Shown here piece by piece: positions 36,083 through 45,473 of a stretch of 64,000 bases of DNA. Position numbers and translations under genes: made by a program. Each line of letters begins with the position of its first letter. The first letter of the stretch is position 1. The notes below the pieces were generated by a model, which saw only the letters and a list, made by a program, of their open reading frames with translations, was not told where the DNA came from and made no database searches. Source of the stretch: SAR324 cluster bacterium (GTDB taxonomy: Bacteria > SAR324 > NAC60-12); NCBI GenBank assembly GCA_015231885.1, contig JADGAT010000011.1:1-64000 (forward strand), written 5' to 3'.

Positions 36083-37909
36083 TTATTTTTTTAGCAATTT
36101 TTGAATCGTGTGATTGAGCTGTGAGACCGCTATCGGTTTCATGAATAATTCTTGGATACCAATTTTTTTTGCTTGTTCTTCAGAAATAGCACTATTGTAT
36201 CCGGTCGCCAAAATGATAGGAACATCCTTTCGGATTTTTAAAATTTCCTGACTTAGTTTATCTCCTGTTAAACCTGCCATCATGTAGTCAGTAAAAATCA
36301 GATCAACCTGATCTGGATTTTCCCGGAATACTTCCAATGCCCTCAGACCATTATTTGCCACGGAGACCTCATATCCCAGTTTTGTTAATGCAATTTTATA
36401 AAAGTGAGCCAAATATTCTTCATCATCAACCACTAGAATCTTCCCGCTTCCCTTTCCAATCGAAACTTCCACTACTGCTTCTACCACCGATTCTTTTTTT
36501 GCTGCAGGAAAATATATAGTAAAAGTGGTTCCTTCCCCTAATTTGCTGTCTACAGTAATAAGGCCTTGGTGTTGTTTTACAATACCGTGGACTACTGAAA
36601 GCCCTAGACCTGTCCCCTTTCCAATCTCTTTAGTGGTAAAAAATGGATCAAACACCCTTTCTATCGCGTCGTCACTAATACCACAACCCGTATCCTTGAC
36701 TGTGACGACAGCATATTTTCCCTCGTTTATTTCAAATCCAACAGGCGGATTGTTCTCATCATAAACCACTTCATCCAGCTTAACCAGGAGCTCCCCCTCC
36801 CCATCATCTATTGCATGCAAGGCATTGGTAAACAAATTCACAATGACCTGATGAATTTGATCTGGATCTGCAATAATTTGGAATTGACTGCTTTTTAACT
36901 CTTGTACAATTTTAATGGAAGCCGGAAAAGTAGACCGCATCATCTCCAAGGCTTCTTGAATGAGGGGAGACAGATGAACGGGTATGAATTTTTGCTGATT
37001 TTTCCGACTGAACGTCAAAATTTGTTGAACCAGGTTTTTACCACGCTCTCCTGCAATAAAAATACGGTCAAGGCTCTGTTTTTGTTCTGTACCGTTTGCA
37101 AAGTCAGGCATCAGCAATTCAGCATACCCCATGATAATGGCCAGAATATTATTAAATTCATGAGCAATGCCTCCTGCCAACGTCCCAATGGCATTCATTT
37201 TCTGTGTATGCCTCAATTCTCCTTCCAAGCGGAGACGTTCTTCTTCGGCCTGCTTTCGATCCGCAATTTCCTGTTGCAGGTTTTCATTTGCCTGCTTTAA
37301 CTCAATTGTCCTTTCTTCGACCAATTGCTCAAGAACACTTCGATATTTTGCCAATATCTCTTCAGCCTGCTTGCTTTCTGTAATGTCACGAATGATTCCA
37401 TCATAGGCCAGTAGCTCCCCATCAGGGTTTTTGTGCAAAACAGGAGTATTTTTTACCCACCGAATGGAGCCATCTTTATGAATAATACGGTGTTCAATAA
37501 ATCCTGAATCTTCACCAGCAATCAATTTATTGGAGAACTCGAGTATCCTATCCTGATCTTCGGCATGAATCATCCGGTACCAAAGATTTGGATCATCCTG
37601 ATACTCTTCGGAGGTATAACCCGTCACATTGACACATCCAGGATGATGGTATGTCGAAACCACTGCCCCATCTTCCAGGTGTACCGTGTAGACATAATCA
37701 GTCACTGCTTCCAACAAGGCTTTGTAATGCAGTTTGTTCTCTAGTAAAGCTTTATCGGTATAGTCCGTTTCATCGGATGCTGACGCCACTGGTCTGTTTT
37801 TTATTTCTGATTTGTTTTGATCCTTAATGTTATCTTCCAAATCAGTCATTTGACGCTGAATATTTTTTAATTTCCTAATTAGCTGGTCGGTTCCTTTTTG
37901 TTTTTTCAT
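36083..37909 (-). CDS. PAS-containing hybrid histidine kinase
   Basis: A 608-residue soluble kinase. After a coiled start, a PAS domain spans about 60-185 (VTDYVYTVHLEDG to GIIRDITESKQAEE). A coiled linker leads to HisKA with IGTLAGGIAHEFNN (His250), then the ATP-binding domain with DTGCGISDD and GKGTGLGLSVVHG. The C-terminal receiver (about 487-605) has VVDDEE, LIFTDYMM with the acceptor Asp, and KPI. No membrane segment is present, so the signal is cytoplasmic. It is convergent with the receiver-PP2C gene and probably feeds the neighbouring HPt protein. Confidence 0.92.
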   Translation of the reverse strand: MKKQKGTDQLIRKLKNIQRQMTDLEDNIKDQNKSEIKNRPVASASDETDYTDKALLENKLHYKALLEAVTDYVYTVHLEDGAVVSTYHHPGCVNVTGYTSEEYQDDPNLWYRMIHAEDQDRILEFSNKLIAGEDSGFIEHRIIHKDGSIRWVKNTPVLHKNPDGELLAYDGIIRDITESKQAEEILAKYRSVLEQLVEERTIELKQANENLQQEIADRKQAEEERLRLEGELRHTQKMNAIGTLAGGIAHEFNNILAIIMGYAELLMPDFANGTEQKQSLDRIFIAGERGKNLVQQILTFSRKNQQKFIPVHLSPLIQEALEMMRSTFPASIKIVQELKSSQFQIIADPDQIHQVIVNLFTNALHAIDDGEGELLVKLDEVVYDENNPPVGFEINEGKYAVVTVKDTGCGISDDAIERVFDPFFTTKEIGKGTGLGLSVVHGIVKQHQGLITVDSKLGEGTTFTIYFPAAKKESVVEAVVEVSIGKGSGKILVVDDEEYLAHFYKIALTKLGYEVSVANNGLRALEVFRENPDQVDLIFTDYMMAGLTGDKLSQEILKIRKDVPIILATGYNSAISEEQAKKIGIQELFMKPIAVSQLNHTIQKLLKK

Positions 37910-38180
37910 TGTTCTTTTACTGAATCTCTCAGAGTTTGCCTGTACGAATCAAAAAATGTTTTATGCTGATTCTATATTCCCATTTCTTGATTTATCCACG
38001 ATAAGTGTTATTGTGTTAGGGGGTATTTCTTTAATAGAGAACCCTATTTGTCTCCTAAAAAGCAGACATATTCAAGGTGATAATTCAACCGTTTTAAAAT
38101 CAAACCCCATCTTTTTTCAGATTACTACCTGTTCTTCAACAGAATGGCTCTTTAGAAAACCATTATCCAAAGATCTCACC

Positions 38181-39593
38181 ATGAAACACTATGACATTAT
38201 TGTAATTGGTTCAGGGGGTGGTTCAAAAATTTCAACACCTTCTTCCAAATTAGGTTACAAAGTTGCTCTTGTTGAAAAAGGGCCATTAGGCGGAACCTGT
38301 CTCAACCGCGGATGCATTCCTTCTAAAATGCTGATCCATGCCGCAGATGTTGCCCATGTAATTCAAGAAGCAAATCGTTTTGAGATTTTTCCAAAAGGGT
38401 ATGACATCGACTTTCCTGCACTCGTCCACCGAGTTTGTAACACCATTGACGCAGAATCTTCGAGCATTAATCCCGCTATTGAAGCAAATCCTAATATTGA
38501 CTGGTATCGACATCATGGAAAATTTACAGGAGACAAACAACTGGAAGCTGGAGGCGAAACCATCACGGGCGATAAAATATTTATTACTGCTGGAGCACGC
38601 CCTCGTATTCCTAACATCCCAGGACTGCAAGATGTCCCTTTTATTACGAGCACAGAAGCTTTGCGCCTGGATCAATTTCCTAAAAAGATGGTCGTTCTTG
38701 GCGGTGGGTATATTGCAGCAGAACTATCTCATTATTTTCAAGCACTAGGCACCGAAATTCATATGTTTGTCCGCAGTCGCATGCTTAAAGGAGAAGATTT
38801 TGAAGTTCGTGATGAATTTGAAAAGGTTTTTGGTCAAAGACACCACCTTTATTTTGGCATTCAACCAAATAAAATTCAGCATACCAATGGGGAATTTGAG
38901 GTGACTTACAGTGATCAGGAAGGAAAGTCGCACTGCATCAATTGTGATCAAGTATTTGTTGCAACAGGAGTGGTGCCCAATAGTGACCAACTGGACCTTG
39001 AAAAAACAGGGGTAGAAATCAATGAAAAAGGTTTTATTAAAGTAGACGATCACTTACGAACCACGGCCGATAATATTTGGGCATTTGGAGATATTGCAGG
39101 AAATTATTTATTTCGTCACAGTGCCAATTTTGAAGGCCAATATTTATTTGCTTCCGTCATTCACGAAGCAACGAAGTCTCCGATTGACTACACTGGGATG
39201 CCCCATGCGGTATTCACTCAGCCTCAAATTGCAGGTGTAGGGGAACTGGAACAAGACCTAATGGCCCGTGGTGCCAACTATGTCAAAGGCATCAACCTGT
39301 ATGCCAGCAGTGCAATGGGCATGGCACTTCGTTCTGATCATGGATTTGTCAAGATACTTATTGAAAAGAAGACTCACAAGATTTTAGGCTGCCATATTAT
39401 TGGCCACGAAGCGAGTGTGTTGATTCATCAAATCATTCCATTGATGCGCCTGGAAGGAAAATTAGAAGATCTGCTCTACATGATCCATATTCATCCGGCT
39501 CTCTCTGAAATTGTCCGCAATGCTGCACGGAAAGCACGTGATGAACTAATCAAGGATGGTGAAGAACTGCCCATTGAGCTGCAGATCGCCTGA
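38181..39593 (+). CDS. Pyridine nucleotide-disulfide oxidoreductase (mycothione reductase-like)
   Basis: A 470-residue flavoprotein disulfide reductase. ATG 38181 begins the first beta strand (KHYDIIVIGSGGGSK); the open frame upstream adds 75 residues that match nothing. The redox pair is in GGTCLNRGCIPSKML, the NAD(P)H-binding motif in VVLGGGYIAAELSHYFQALG, and the active-site His in HIHPALSE near the C-terminus. The first dinucleotide motif, GSGGGS, has Ser instead of the last Gly, as mycothione reductases also deviate there. It is not next to 2-oxoacid dehydrogenase genes, so a lipoamide role is unlikely; the disulfide substrate is unknown. Confidence 0.85.
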   Translation: MKHYDIIVIGSGGGSKISTPSSKLGYKVALVEKGPLGGTCLNRGCIPSKMLIHAADVAHVIQEANRFEIFPKGYDIDFPALVHRVCNTIDAESSSINPAIEANPNIDWYRHHGKFTGDKQLEAGGETITGDKIFITAGARPRIPNIPGLQDVPFITSTEALRLDQFPKKMVVLGGGYIAAELSHYFQALGTEIHMFVRSRMLKGEDFEVRDEFEKVFGQRHHLYFGIQPNKIQHTNGEFEVTYSDQEGKSHCINCDQVFVATGVVPNSDQLDLEKTGVEINEKGFIKVDDHLRTTADNIWAFGDIAGNYLFRHSANFEGQYLFASVIHEATKSPIDYTGMPHAVFTQPQIAGVGELEQDLMARGANYVKGINLYASSAMGMALRSDHGFVKILIEKKTHKILGCHIIGHEASVLIHQIIPLMRLEGKLEDLLYMIHIHPALSEIVRNAARKARDELIKDGEELPIELQIA

Positions 39594-39632
39594 TTCCATT
39601 GAAATTCTGATTTATTGACCATTGGAGGTTCT

Positions 39633-40868
39633 ATGTACAAGTACTTTGTTCTTAGCTTATTATTCCTTTCTTTTTTTATCAGCACAAGTGGGTGCCATCT
39701 CATTCAAACACCGCCAGTTTCCACATCTTCTGTTCCATATGCGGCACTTTCTGATCAGGAAGTGCAAGCACTTGATTGGTCAGATGATTTGGATTTTACA
39801 GGACTGGCAGAAGCCATTGAACAATCCAACCGGTTTTTTCGTAGACTCCCGCAATATTACAAATTTGAGTACGGGGATACTGTTTACTCTCCTAAAGAAA
39901 TGGAGGCGTCCCTTGAGCTTCTTTTACAGACCCTCCGTACCTTCCAAGGGGAAGAAAGAATTCGCCAAATACAAAAAAAGTTTATTTTCTTTGAAAGCAA
40001 AAATGATCAGGGAGGGGCTTTTTTCACAGGATACTATGAGCCCATCCTGTCAGGAAGTTTAGAATCAAATCATAAATTCAAAACGCCATTGTATCAAACC
40101 CCCAATGATCTTATTAAAGCCGACTTAGAAAAGTTTGATCCAGAGTGGGAAGGAACGCGAATTATAGGAAAAGTAGAAGGGAATCAATTCATTCCGTACG
40201 ATTCTCGTGAAAAGATCGTGGACTCTCAATCACTTGATAATAGGGCCATACCAATTGCCTACGTAGAAAATAATATTGAATTGTTTTTTCTGCAAATCCA
40301 GGGGTCGGGACTGCTTCAGCTTCCCGACGGCAGCTTGAAAAGAGTGAATTATGCTGCACAAAACGGACATACGTACCGCTCCATTGGAAAACTACTCATT
40401 GAGGAAAATAAAATTCCACGAGAGAAAATGTCCATGCAAGCATTAAAAGCTTATTTATATCAACATCCTGAGGAAGTTCGCCGTATTTTAAACCACAATC
40501 CAAGCTACACTTTTTTTAGGGAAGTCGACGAAGGTCCTCTCGGTTATATTGAAGTTCCCTTAACCCCACAACGCTCTATCGCAATGGACCGAAAGCTGGT
40601 CCCACGAGGAGGACTTGCTTTCATCACCACACAAGCTCCTGTGTTTGAGAACAACCAGCTGATTACTCGGAAAAAACTGCATCGTTTTGTTCTTGTACAG
40701 GACACAGGAGGAGCAATACGCGGCCATGGCAGAGCTGACATTTTCTGGGGACACGGCCCACTTGCCGAGTTAAAAGCAGGTCACATGCAGCAAACCGGAC
40801 GTCTATTCTTACTTGTTGCACGCAAAGAATTTTTGAGTCCCTCTCTGGAGCTAATCAGCCAACACTAA
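39633..40868 (+). CDS. mltA: Membrane-bound lytic murein transglycosylase A
   Basis: A 411-residue outer-membrane lipoprotein. ATG 39633 has a GGAGG site 4 bases upstream and starts a lipoprotein signal ending FISTSGC (Cys21). The MltA domain has GGAFFTGYYEPILSGS and FFLQIQGSGLLQLPDG; the 3D domain has FVLVQDTGGAIRGHGRADIFWGHG, with the catalytic Asp expected in this last part. It cleaves glycan strands non-hydrolytically. It follows the flavoprotein gene by 39 bases and precedes the PhzE-like gene by 26. Confidence 0.93.
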   Translation: MYKYFVLSLLFLSFFISTSGCHLIQTPPVSTSSVPYAALSDQEVQALDWSDDLDFTGLAEAIEQSNRFFRRLPQYYKFEYGDTVYSPKEMEASLELLLQTLRTFQGEERIRQIQKKFIFFESKNDQGGAFFTGYYEPILSGSLESNHKFKTPLYQTPNDLIKADLEKFDPEWEGTRIIGKVEGNQFIPYDSREKIVDSQSLDNRAIPIAYVENNIELFFLQIQGSGLLQLPDGSLKRVNYAAQNGHTYRSIGKLLIEENKIPREKMSMQALKAYLYQHPEEVRRILNHNPSYTFFREVDEGPLGYIEVPLTPQRSIAMDRKLVPRGGLAFITTQAPVFENNQLITRKKLHRFVLVQDTGGAIRGHGRADIFWGHGPLAELKAGHMQQTGRLFLLVARKEFLSPSLELISQH

Positions 40869-40894
40869 ATACACCATTTTCTTAAGACTTGATT

Positions 40895-42754
40895 ATGAGT
40901 TATCATAAAGAATTTAACTTCGAAGCACCCTTTGCCATCATAAAAAAAAGAATTGATGAGCATGCATTGATCCTGGAGGGCGATGCGCTCAAATTCGATT
41001 TGCTGTCAGATATTCCAAGGAAACAAGGCATGGATCCAAAAGGAGAAATTTTTGATACCATTTCCATGATACCTTTCTGCCAGCTAAAAGAAAGAAAGTT
41101 CAAAGTCCATGATGCCGGAGAAAAAATATTATCCATTCAGGTGCGCAAACATACAAAAATTGCGACGGAGAACTTATTACAGTTACTACCACAAGAACAA
41201 ATTTCTTTTGAAAAAGAGATTGCATACAATTATTCCTGCGAAGAATATGAAGATATAATCCGTTCCATTGTAGAAAAAGAGATTGGTAATGGAGAAGGTG
41301 CAAATTTTGTGATTCCCCGTAAAGGAGAAGCAACCATTTCTAACATGAGTTTGGAAAAAGTTTTGGGTATCTATAAAAATCTGCTCGAAAACGAAATGGG
41401 AAGTTACTGGAAATTTGTTTTTTTCAATGGTGAAAAATATTTCATTGGCGCCACCCCGGAACGGCACATTACGGTGCAGGGCGGACAAGTAAAAATGAAT
41501 CCTATCAGTGGAACATTCCGCAAAAAAACAAATGATATAAGCCGAATCGAATTCAAAAAAGATTTTCTGGAGTTTCTGACCAATCAGAAAGAAATCAATG
41601 AATTATTTATGGTGGTTGATGAGGAACTCAAAATGATGGCAAGGTTTTGTGAGCAGGGCGGTATGATTGTTGGTCCTTTGTTAAAAGAGATGTCCAAACT
41701 GATTCATACAGAATATCTGCTTGTCGGTAAATCGACACATGATATCATCAAATTACTGCGCGACTCGATGTATGCGGCAACAGTAACAGGCAGTCCTGTG
41801 GAAAATGCATGCAATATTATTCATAAATATGAAAATGAATCCCGCAGTTATTATGCTAGTGCTATCGCACTCATTGGCCGTGATGCGAAAGGAAATGACG
41901 TGTTAGACAGTCCTATCACCATCCGGACTGTAGAAATTGATCCAGACGGTTCTTTACTTCTCAGAGTCGGCGCCACTCTGGTTCGTGACTCTACTCCTTC
42001 AGAAGAAGTAAAAGAAACCGTGGCGAAAATAGGAGGGATGCAAGAAAACATTGAAAATCCTCCCCAAACTCCTCCGCGTTCCGTTCTATCTCATTTTATG
42101 GGAGATGATGAAGTCCAAATCGTGCTTCAACAACGCAACCAGTACCTTTCTAAATTTTGGTTCTTTAATCAAGAAGACTATCAAATTTTTTCAAATTATA
42201 AGATCACAATCATTGATAACGAAGATGACTTCTGTTTGATGATGCAGCACATGATCAACCGTATGGGAGCCACTACCCAAGTGATACGCTTTTCTAGTTA
42301 TAACCTGAATAATGATGATTCAGATCTCGTGATTATTGGGCCAGGACCTGGCAACCCCAATGATTTTGCAAACCCTAAAATGAAAATTAATTTAGATCTC
42401 ACCCAGCAGCTGCTTCAAAACAAAAGCCCTTTTTTATCTGTTTGTCTTGGACAACAGATCCTCTGTAAAGCCTTGGGCATAGAAGTCATCAAAAAGGCAC
42501 AACCGTTCCAGGGCACTCAAGAAAAAATAGATTATTTTGGTCAGTTGGAAAGAGTTGGATTTTATAATACCTTTGTTGGCAAGTACCACCAAACCCTGGA
42601 AGGAGTGGAGATTTCAATGGACCCAGACAACCAGGAAATTCACGCTCTCCGTGCCAAACAATTTATCGGGCTACAGTTCCATGCAGAATCAATTTTGACA
42701 CAAAATGGTTATGATATTTTAAAGGATGCGCTACAATGGCTAAAACCTCATTAA
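40895..42754 (+). CDS. PhzE-like chorismate enzyme (fused synthase and glutaminase)
   Basis: A 619-residue fusion. The chorismate-utilising domain (about 1-400) has FIGATPERHI, VKMNPISGTFRK, NELFMVVDEELKMMARFC, HTEYLLVGKS, TVTGSPVENACNII and VGATLVRDSTPSEEV, closer to PhzE (2-amino-2-deoxyisochorismate synthase) than to TrpE. The C-terminal class I glutaminase has GPGPGNP, nucleophile Cys in SVCLGQQIL and the His-Glu pair in FHAES. Expected reaction: chorismate plus glutamine to ADIC, or to anthranilate. No other phenazine or tryptophan gene is in the window. ATG 40895 is preferred over an in-frame TTG two codons upstream. The 3' end overlaps the convergent gene by 4 bases. Confidence 0.8.
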   Translation: MSYHKEFNFEAPFAIIKKRIDEHALILEGDALKFDLLSDIPRKQGMDPKGEIFDTISMIPFCQLKERKFKVHDAGEKILSIQVRKHTKIATENLLQLLPQEQISFEKEIAYNYSCEEYEDIIRSIVEKEIGNGEGANFVIPRKGEATISNMSLEKVLGIYKNLLENEMGSYWKFVFFNGEKYFIGATPERHITVQGGQVKMNPISGTFRKKTNDISRIEFKKDFLEFLTNQKEINELFMVVDEELKMMARFCEQGGMIVGPLLKEMSKLIHTEYLLVGKSTHDIIKLLRDSMYAATVTGSPVENACNIIHKYENESRSYYASAIALIGRDAKGNDVLDSPITIRTVEIDPDGSLLLRVGATLVRDSTPSEEVKETVAKIGGMQENIENPPQTPPRSVLSHFMGDDEVQIVLQQRNQYLSKFWFFNQEDYQIFSNYKITIIDNEDDFCLMMQHMINRMGATTQVIRFSSYNLNNDDSDLVIIGPGPGNPNDFANPKMKINLDLTQQLLQNKSPFLSVCLGQQILCKALGIEVIKKAQPFQGTQEKIDYFGQLERVGFYNTFVGKYHQTLEGVEISMDPDNQEIHALRAKQFIGLQFHAESILTQNGYDILKDALQWLKPH

Positions 42755-43221
42755 AATATATACTTCACTTTCTGTCCTACTTTTAAATTGAGCGACTCTG
42801 CCTGCCCGGCAGCCAGCTCCAATACAAAATTGACTTCCTGTTCAGGGTTTAATGTAATAGGCGACTCACCATCCACAGGAGGTGGTACAGAATGTTCAAT
42901 GTGCGCAATTCGATGATTATCGAGCCATATAATATCTATGGGAATGAACATATCCTTCATCCAAAAAGAATGCATCTGCCTCCTTTCGAAGATAAATAGC
43001 ATTCCTTTTTTAGGTTTTAATTCCTTACGAAAGCTAAGTCCCAGATGCCTTTTCTCTGGTGTATCGGCAACTTCCACATCAATCTGAACTCCTGCAGAGG
43101 TGACAACGGAAGCATGAGCGTAGCTGAAACGTTTTGCACCAACAGCAAGACAACTAGTGCTCAAACAAAAAATCACAAAAATATTAATGCATTGGAGCGT
43201 AAGACGAGATCTATAATTCAT
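42751..43221 (-). CDS. DUF192 family exported protein
   Basis: A 156-residue protein with an N-terminal signal peptide (LQCINIFVIFCLSTSCLAVGA). The DUF192 domain follows: VEVADTPEKRHLGLSFRKELKPKKGMLFIF, HSFWMKDMFIPIDIIWLD and the closing VNFVLELAAG. The family is a small beta-barrel whose role is not firmly known. Its start overlaps the stop of the deformylase gene by 4 bases (ATGA), so the two are coupled. Confidence 0.88.
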   Translation of the reverse strand: MNYRSRLTLQCINIFVIFCLSTSCLAVGAKRFSYAHASVVTSAGVQIDVEVADTPEKRHLGLSFRKELKPKKGMLFIFERRQMHSFWMKDMFIPIDIIWLDNHRIAHIEHSVPPPVDGESPITLNPEQEVNFVLELAAGQAESLNLKVGQKVKYIF

Positions 43222-43736
43222 GCAGATTTTTTGGCTTGCTTGGTCAGTTTTTTCTTGATGATTTTTTGTTTCAAGGGAGAAAGGTGATCGATAAATAAAA
43301 TACCATCCAAATGATCTAATTCATGCTGAAGACAAATTGCCAGAAGTCCATCTGCCTGTATTTGATGAAGCTCACCAATAAAATCCTGGTACTCCAAGGT
43401 CAATGATTCCGACCTCTTTACCTCTGCGTTAAACTCCACAACACTTAAACACCCTTCTTCAGAAATAACTTCCCCCTTCTTTTCAACAATTGCTGGATTG
43501 ACAAAAATATGAGGTTCCCGTTTAGAGATATCTTCTTCACCGCTGTATATGTCAATCACCACAAGGCGTTTCAATATGCCTACCTGATTGGCCGCCAGCC
43601 CAATGCCATTGAACCCATACATGGTATCTAACATATTGTCTGCGAGTTTTTGCAGCTCTTCATCAAATGTTGCAATAGTCTTAGCTGTTTGTTTTAAAAC
43701 AGGGTCAGGAAAAGTATATACGTTGAGTATAGCCAT
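43218..43736 (-). CDS. def: Peptide deformylase
   Basis: A 172-residue metalloenzyme removing the formyl group from new proteins. All three motifs are present: GIGLAANQVG, EGCLSV with the metal Cys, and QHELDHLDG with the two metal His and catalytic Glu. Length is typical. No methionyl-tRNA formyltransferase gene lies beside it; instead a DUF192 gene overlaps downstream, and lpxK lies upstream on the same strand after 62 bases. Confidence 0.97.
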   Translation of the reverse strand: MAILNVYTFPDPVLKQTAKTIATFDEELQKLADNMLDTMYGFNGIGLAANQVGILKRLVVIDIYSGEEDISKREPHIFVNPAIVEKKGEVISEEGCLSVVEFNAEVKRSESLTLEYQDFIGELHQIQADGLLAICLQHELDHLDGILFIDHLSPLKQKIIKKKLTKQAKKSA

Positions 43737-43798
43737 TGTTTCTATGATTGAAAAAGCAAGAGTAAGAAATAAAAATACGATAAGTTGAATAAACTGGA

Positions 43799-44887
43799 TT
43801 AATCTAACTTCATTTTATTCAAAAAATCAACAAAGAATTCCTGCCAAGTGCTATCTGGAAGAACTTGCATCTCTAACGTCCACACCTCAGTTGCCAATTG
43901 AGGAAATTGCTTGAGTTTAACCGCATCTTTTTCTGTAGTAATCCATATGTCCGGTTCGATTTTCTTTTTTTGGAGCAGCAATTTCGTAACGGCTGTTTCA
44001 GAATATGGATAATGATCATCAAAACGAATGAGATCCACAACCTCTGCTCCCAACTGATTCAGTGCCGTGGCAAACCCATCTGGTTGTGCCACTCCACAAC
44101 TCAACAAAACTTGCTTTTCACGGAGGTTTTCCAAAGAGATGGACACTTGTTTATCCAAGCGTGTTAGCCGTAAAGGTTTATAATCAAATTTAAATACAGG
44201 GCATGTGATATTCAACTGGGTATGGAGTTGATGCAACAGCCGATCAGCAAACCCTAAATTGCTTTTTGTCAGGATAATGGCATCTGCTCTTTCCCAATGA
44301 TGTTCAGGCTCCCTCAATTGTCCAAGAGGCAGCAAATAACCATTTCCCAATCCCCGTTCAACATCAATTAATAATAAATTGAGTTGACGATGCAGTTTCA
44401 AATATTGATAACCATCATCCAATATTAAAATATCAGGAGAATCCAAAATAGTTGCCAATTGTGCAGCAATCGTTCTATCCCTTCCAACATAGACAGGTAC
44501 ATTTGGGTTCATGGATGCCAAAAGATAAGGCTCATCTCCCAAGGAAATCGGCCCCGTTGGTAATGCTTCTGACGCACAAATCCGTTGCAGCGAGGATTGA
44601 GTCTGATTCCCATAGCCTCTACTCAAAATAGAACTCGTTTTACCTAACTTAGATAACTCTTTTACCAAGAAATCAACCATCGGAGTTTTTCCGGATCCAC
44701 CAACCGTTAAATTTCCTACAGAAATAATAGGGGTGGATGATTTTTTGGTGAAAATAATTCCCTTTTGATAAAGGGTCAGTCTCAATAAAACCAATGCTTC
44801 GTAAACCAACGATATTCCTAACAAAGGCACATAAAATAAGGCCTTTCTCCAAGATATTTTCACATTTTGGAAAAATAAAGGATTCAT
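43799..44887 (-). CDS. lpxK: Tetraacyldisaccharide 4'-kinase
   Basis: A 362-residue inner-membrane enzyme that phosphorylates lipid A disaccharide at the 4' position. An N-terminal membrane helix (FYVPLLGISLVYEALVLLRL) is followed by Walker A in ISVGNLTVGGSGKTPM, the SRGYG motif, and ILDDGYQYLKLHRQLNLLLID, typical of LpxK. Its presence shows that the organism makes lipid A. It follows a small membrane protein gene by 6 bases. Confidence 0.95.
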   Translation of the reverse strand: MNPLFFQNVKISWRKALFYVPLLGISLVYEALVLLRLTLYQKGIIFTKKSSTPIISVGNLTVGGSGKTPMVDFLVKELSKLGKTSSILSRGYGNQTQSSLQRICASEALPTGPISLGDEPYLLASMNPNVPVYVGRDRTIAAQLATILDSPDILILDDGYQYLKLHRQLNLLLIDVERGLGNGYLLPLGQLREPEHHWERADAIILTKSNLGFADRLLHQLHTQLNITCPVFKFDYKPLRLTRLDKQVSISLENLREKQVLLSCGVAQPDGFATALNQLGAEVVDLIRFDDHYPYSETAVTKLLLQKKKIEPDIWITTEKDAVKLKQFPQLATEVWTLEMQVLPDSTWQEFFVDFLNKMKLD

Positions 44888-44893
44888 GGTTTA

Positions 44894-45310
44894 TTAGGAA
44901 ATCACACGGTATCGCATATCGGATTCAGGAGTCAGTTCTGTACCAACAGGCTCAATGAAACCATTTTTAATCAGCTCATCAAGCAGCAGATCTGTTTTCT
45001 CTGGAGTCAACTGAAATGTAAGAAATACATCTGTTCGGGTAAGTTCTCTTTTTAAAGAACGGCCCAATTGAAGGGCTTCATACATGGGCAACTTAGAATA
45101 ATTTTTGAATTGTTGGTAGCCATAATAGAGCAAAACACTGCCTAAGAAGAAGGAAGGGGCTCCTACGATCGGCACTGGAAATGGTGAATAACTGTCCAAT
45201 AAGACCAATCCGCCTAAGCTGATAAAAAACCATGCTCTCCATTTTTCACGCTTTTTGCGTGAAAAATAAGCATCTTGATCAAATGGTTTTTTCTGGCCCG
45301 ATACCATCAT
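44894..45310 (-). CDS. Small membrane protein of unknown function
   Basis: A 138-residue protein with two probable membrane helices at about 24-70 (WRAWFFISLGGLVLLDSY and VGAPSFFLGSVLLYYGY) and a cytoplasmic C-terminal part. That part (LGRSLKRELTRTDVFLTFQLTPEKTDLLLDELIKNGFIEPVG) looks like a winged helix, with the DLLLDELIKNGFI helix typical of such folds. It is 6 bases upstream of lpxK and probably cotranscribed. ATG codons 1 and 2 are alternatives. Confidence 0.6.
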   Translation of the reverse strand: MMVSGQKKPFDQDAYFSRKKREKWRAWFFISLGGLVLLDSYSPFPVPIVGAPSFFLGSVLLYYGYQQFKNYSKLPMYEALQLGRSLKRELTRTDVFLTFQLTPEKTDLLLDELIKNGFIEPVGTELTPESDMRYRVIS

Positions 45311-45473
45311 ACCTTTTACCGTTTAACACTACACTCATAAATAACCTACCAGAGAACCTTCCAAGTCAAATAATGTAACATGAAAAAATTATATCACTAC
45401 ACTCAATCACTTGTCTACAATATCTATAGAAATATCAATGTCATCAAAAAAAGTACAAAACAAAGGCTCTTCA

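Noticed and set aside
38026-38056. Possible riboswitch-like leader before the flavoprotein gene
   Set aside because: No conserved riboswitch element or stable hairpin could be found by eye.
37956-38180. In-frame upstream extension of the flavoprotein
   Set aside because: The 75 extra residues precede the canonical first beta strand and match nothing; ATG 38181 gives normal length.
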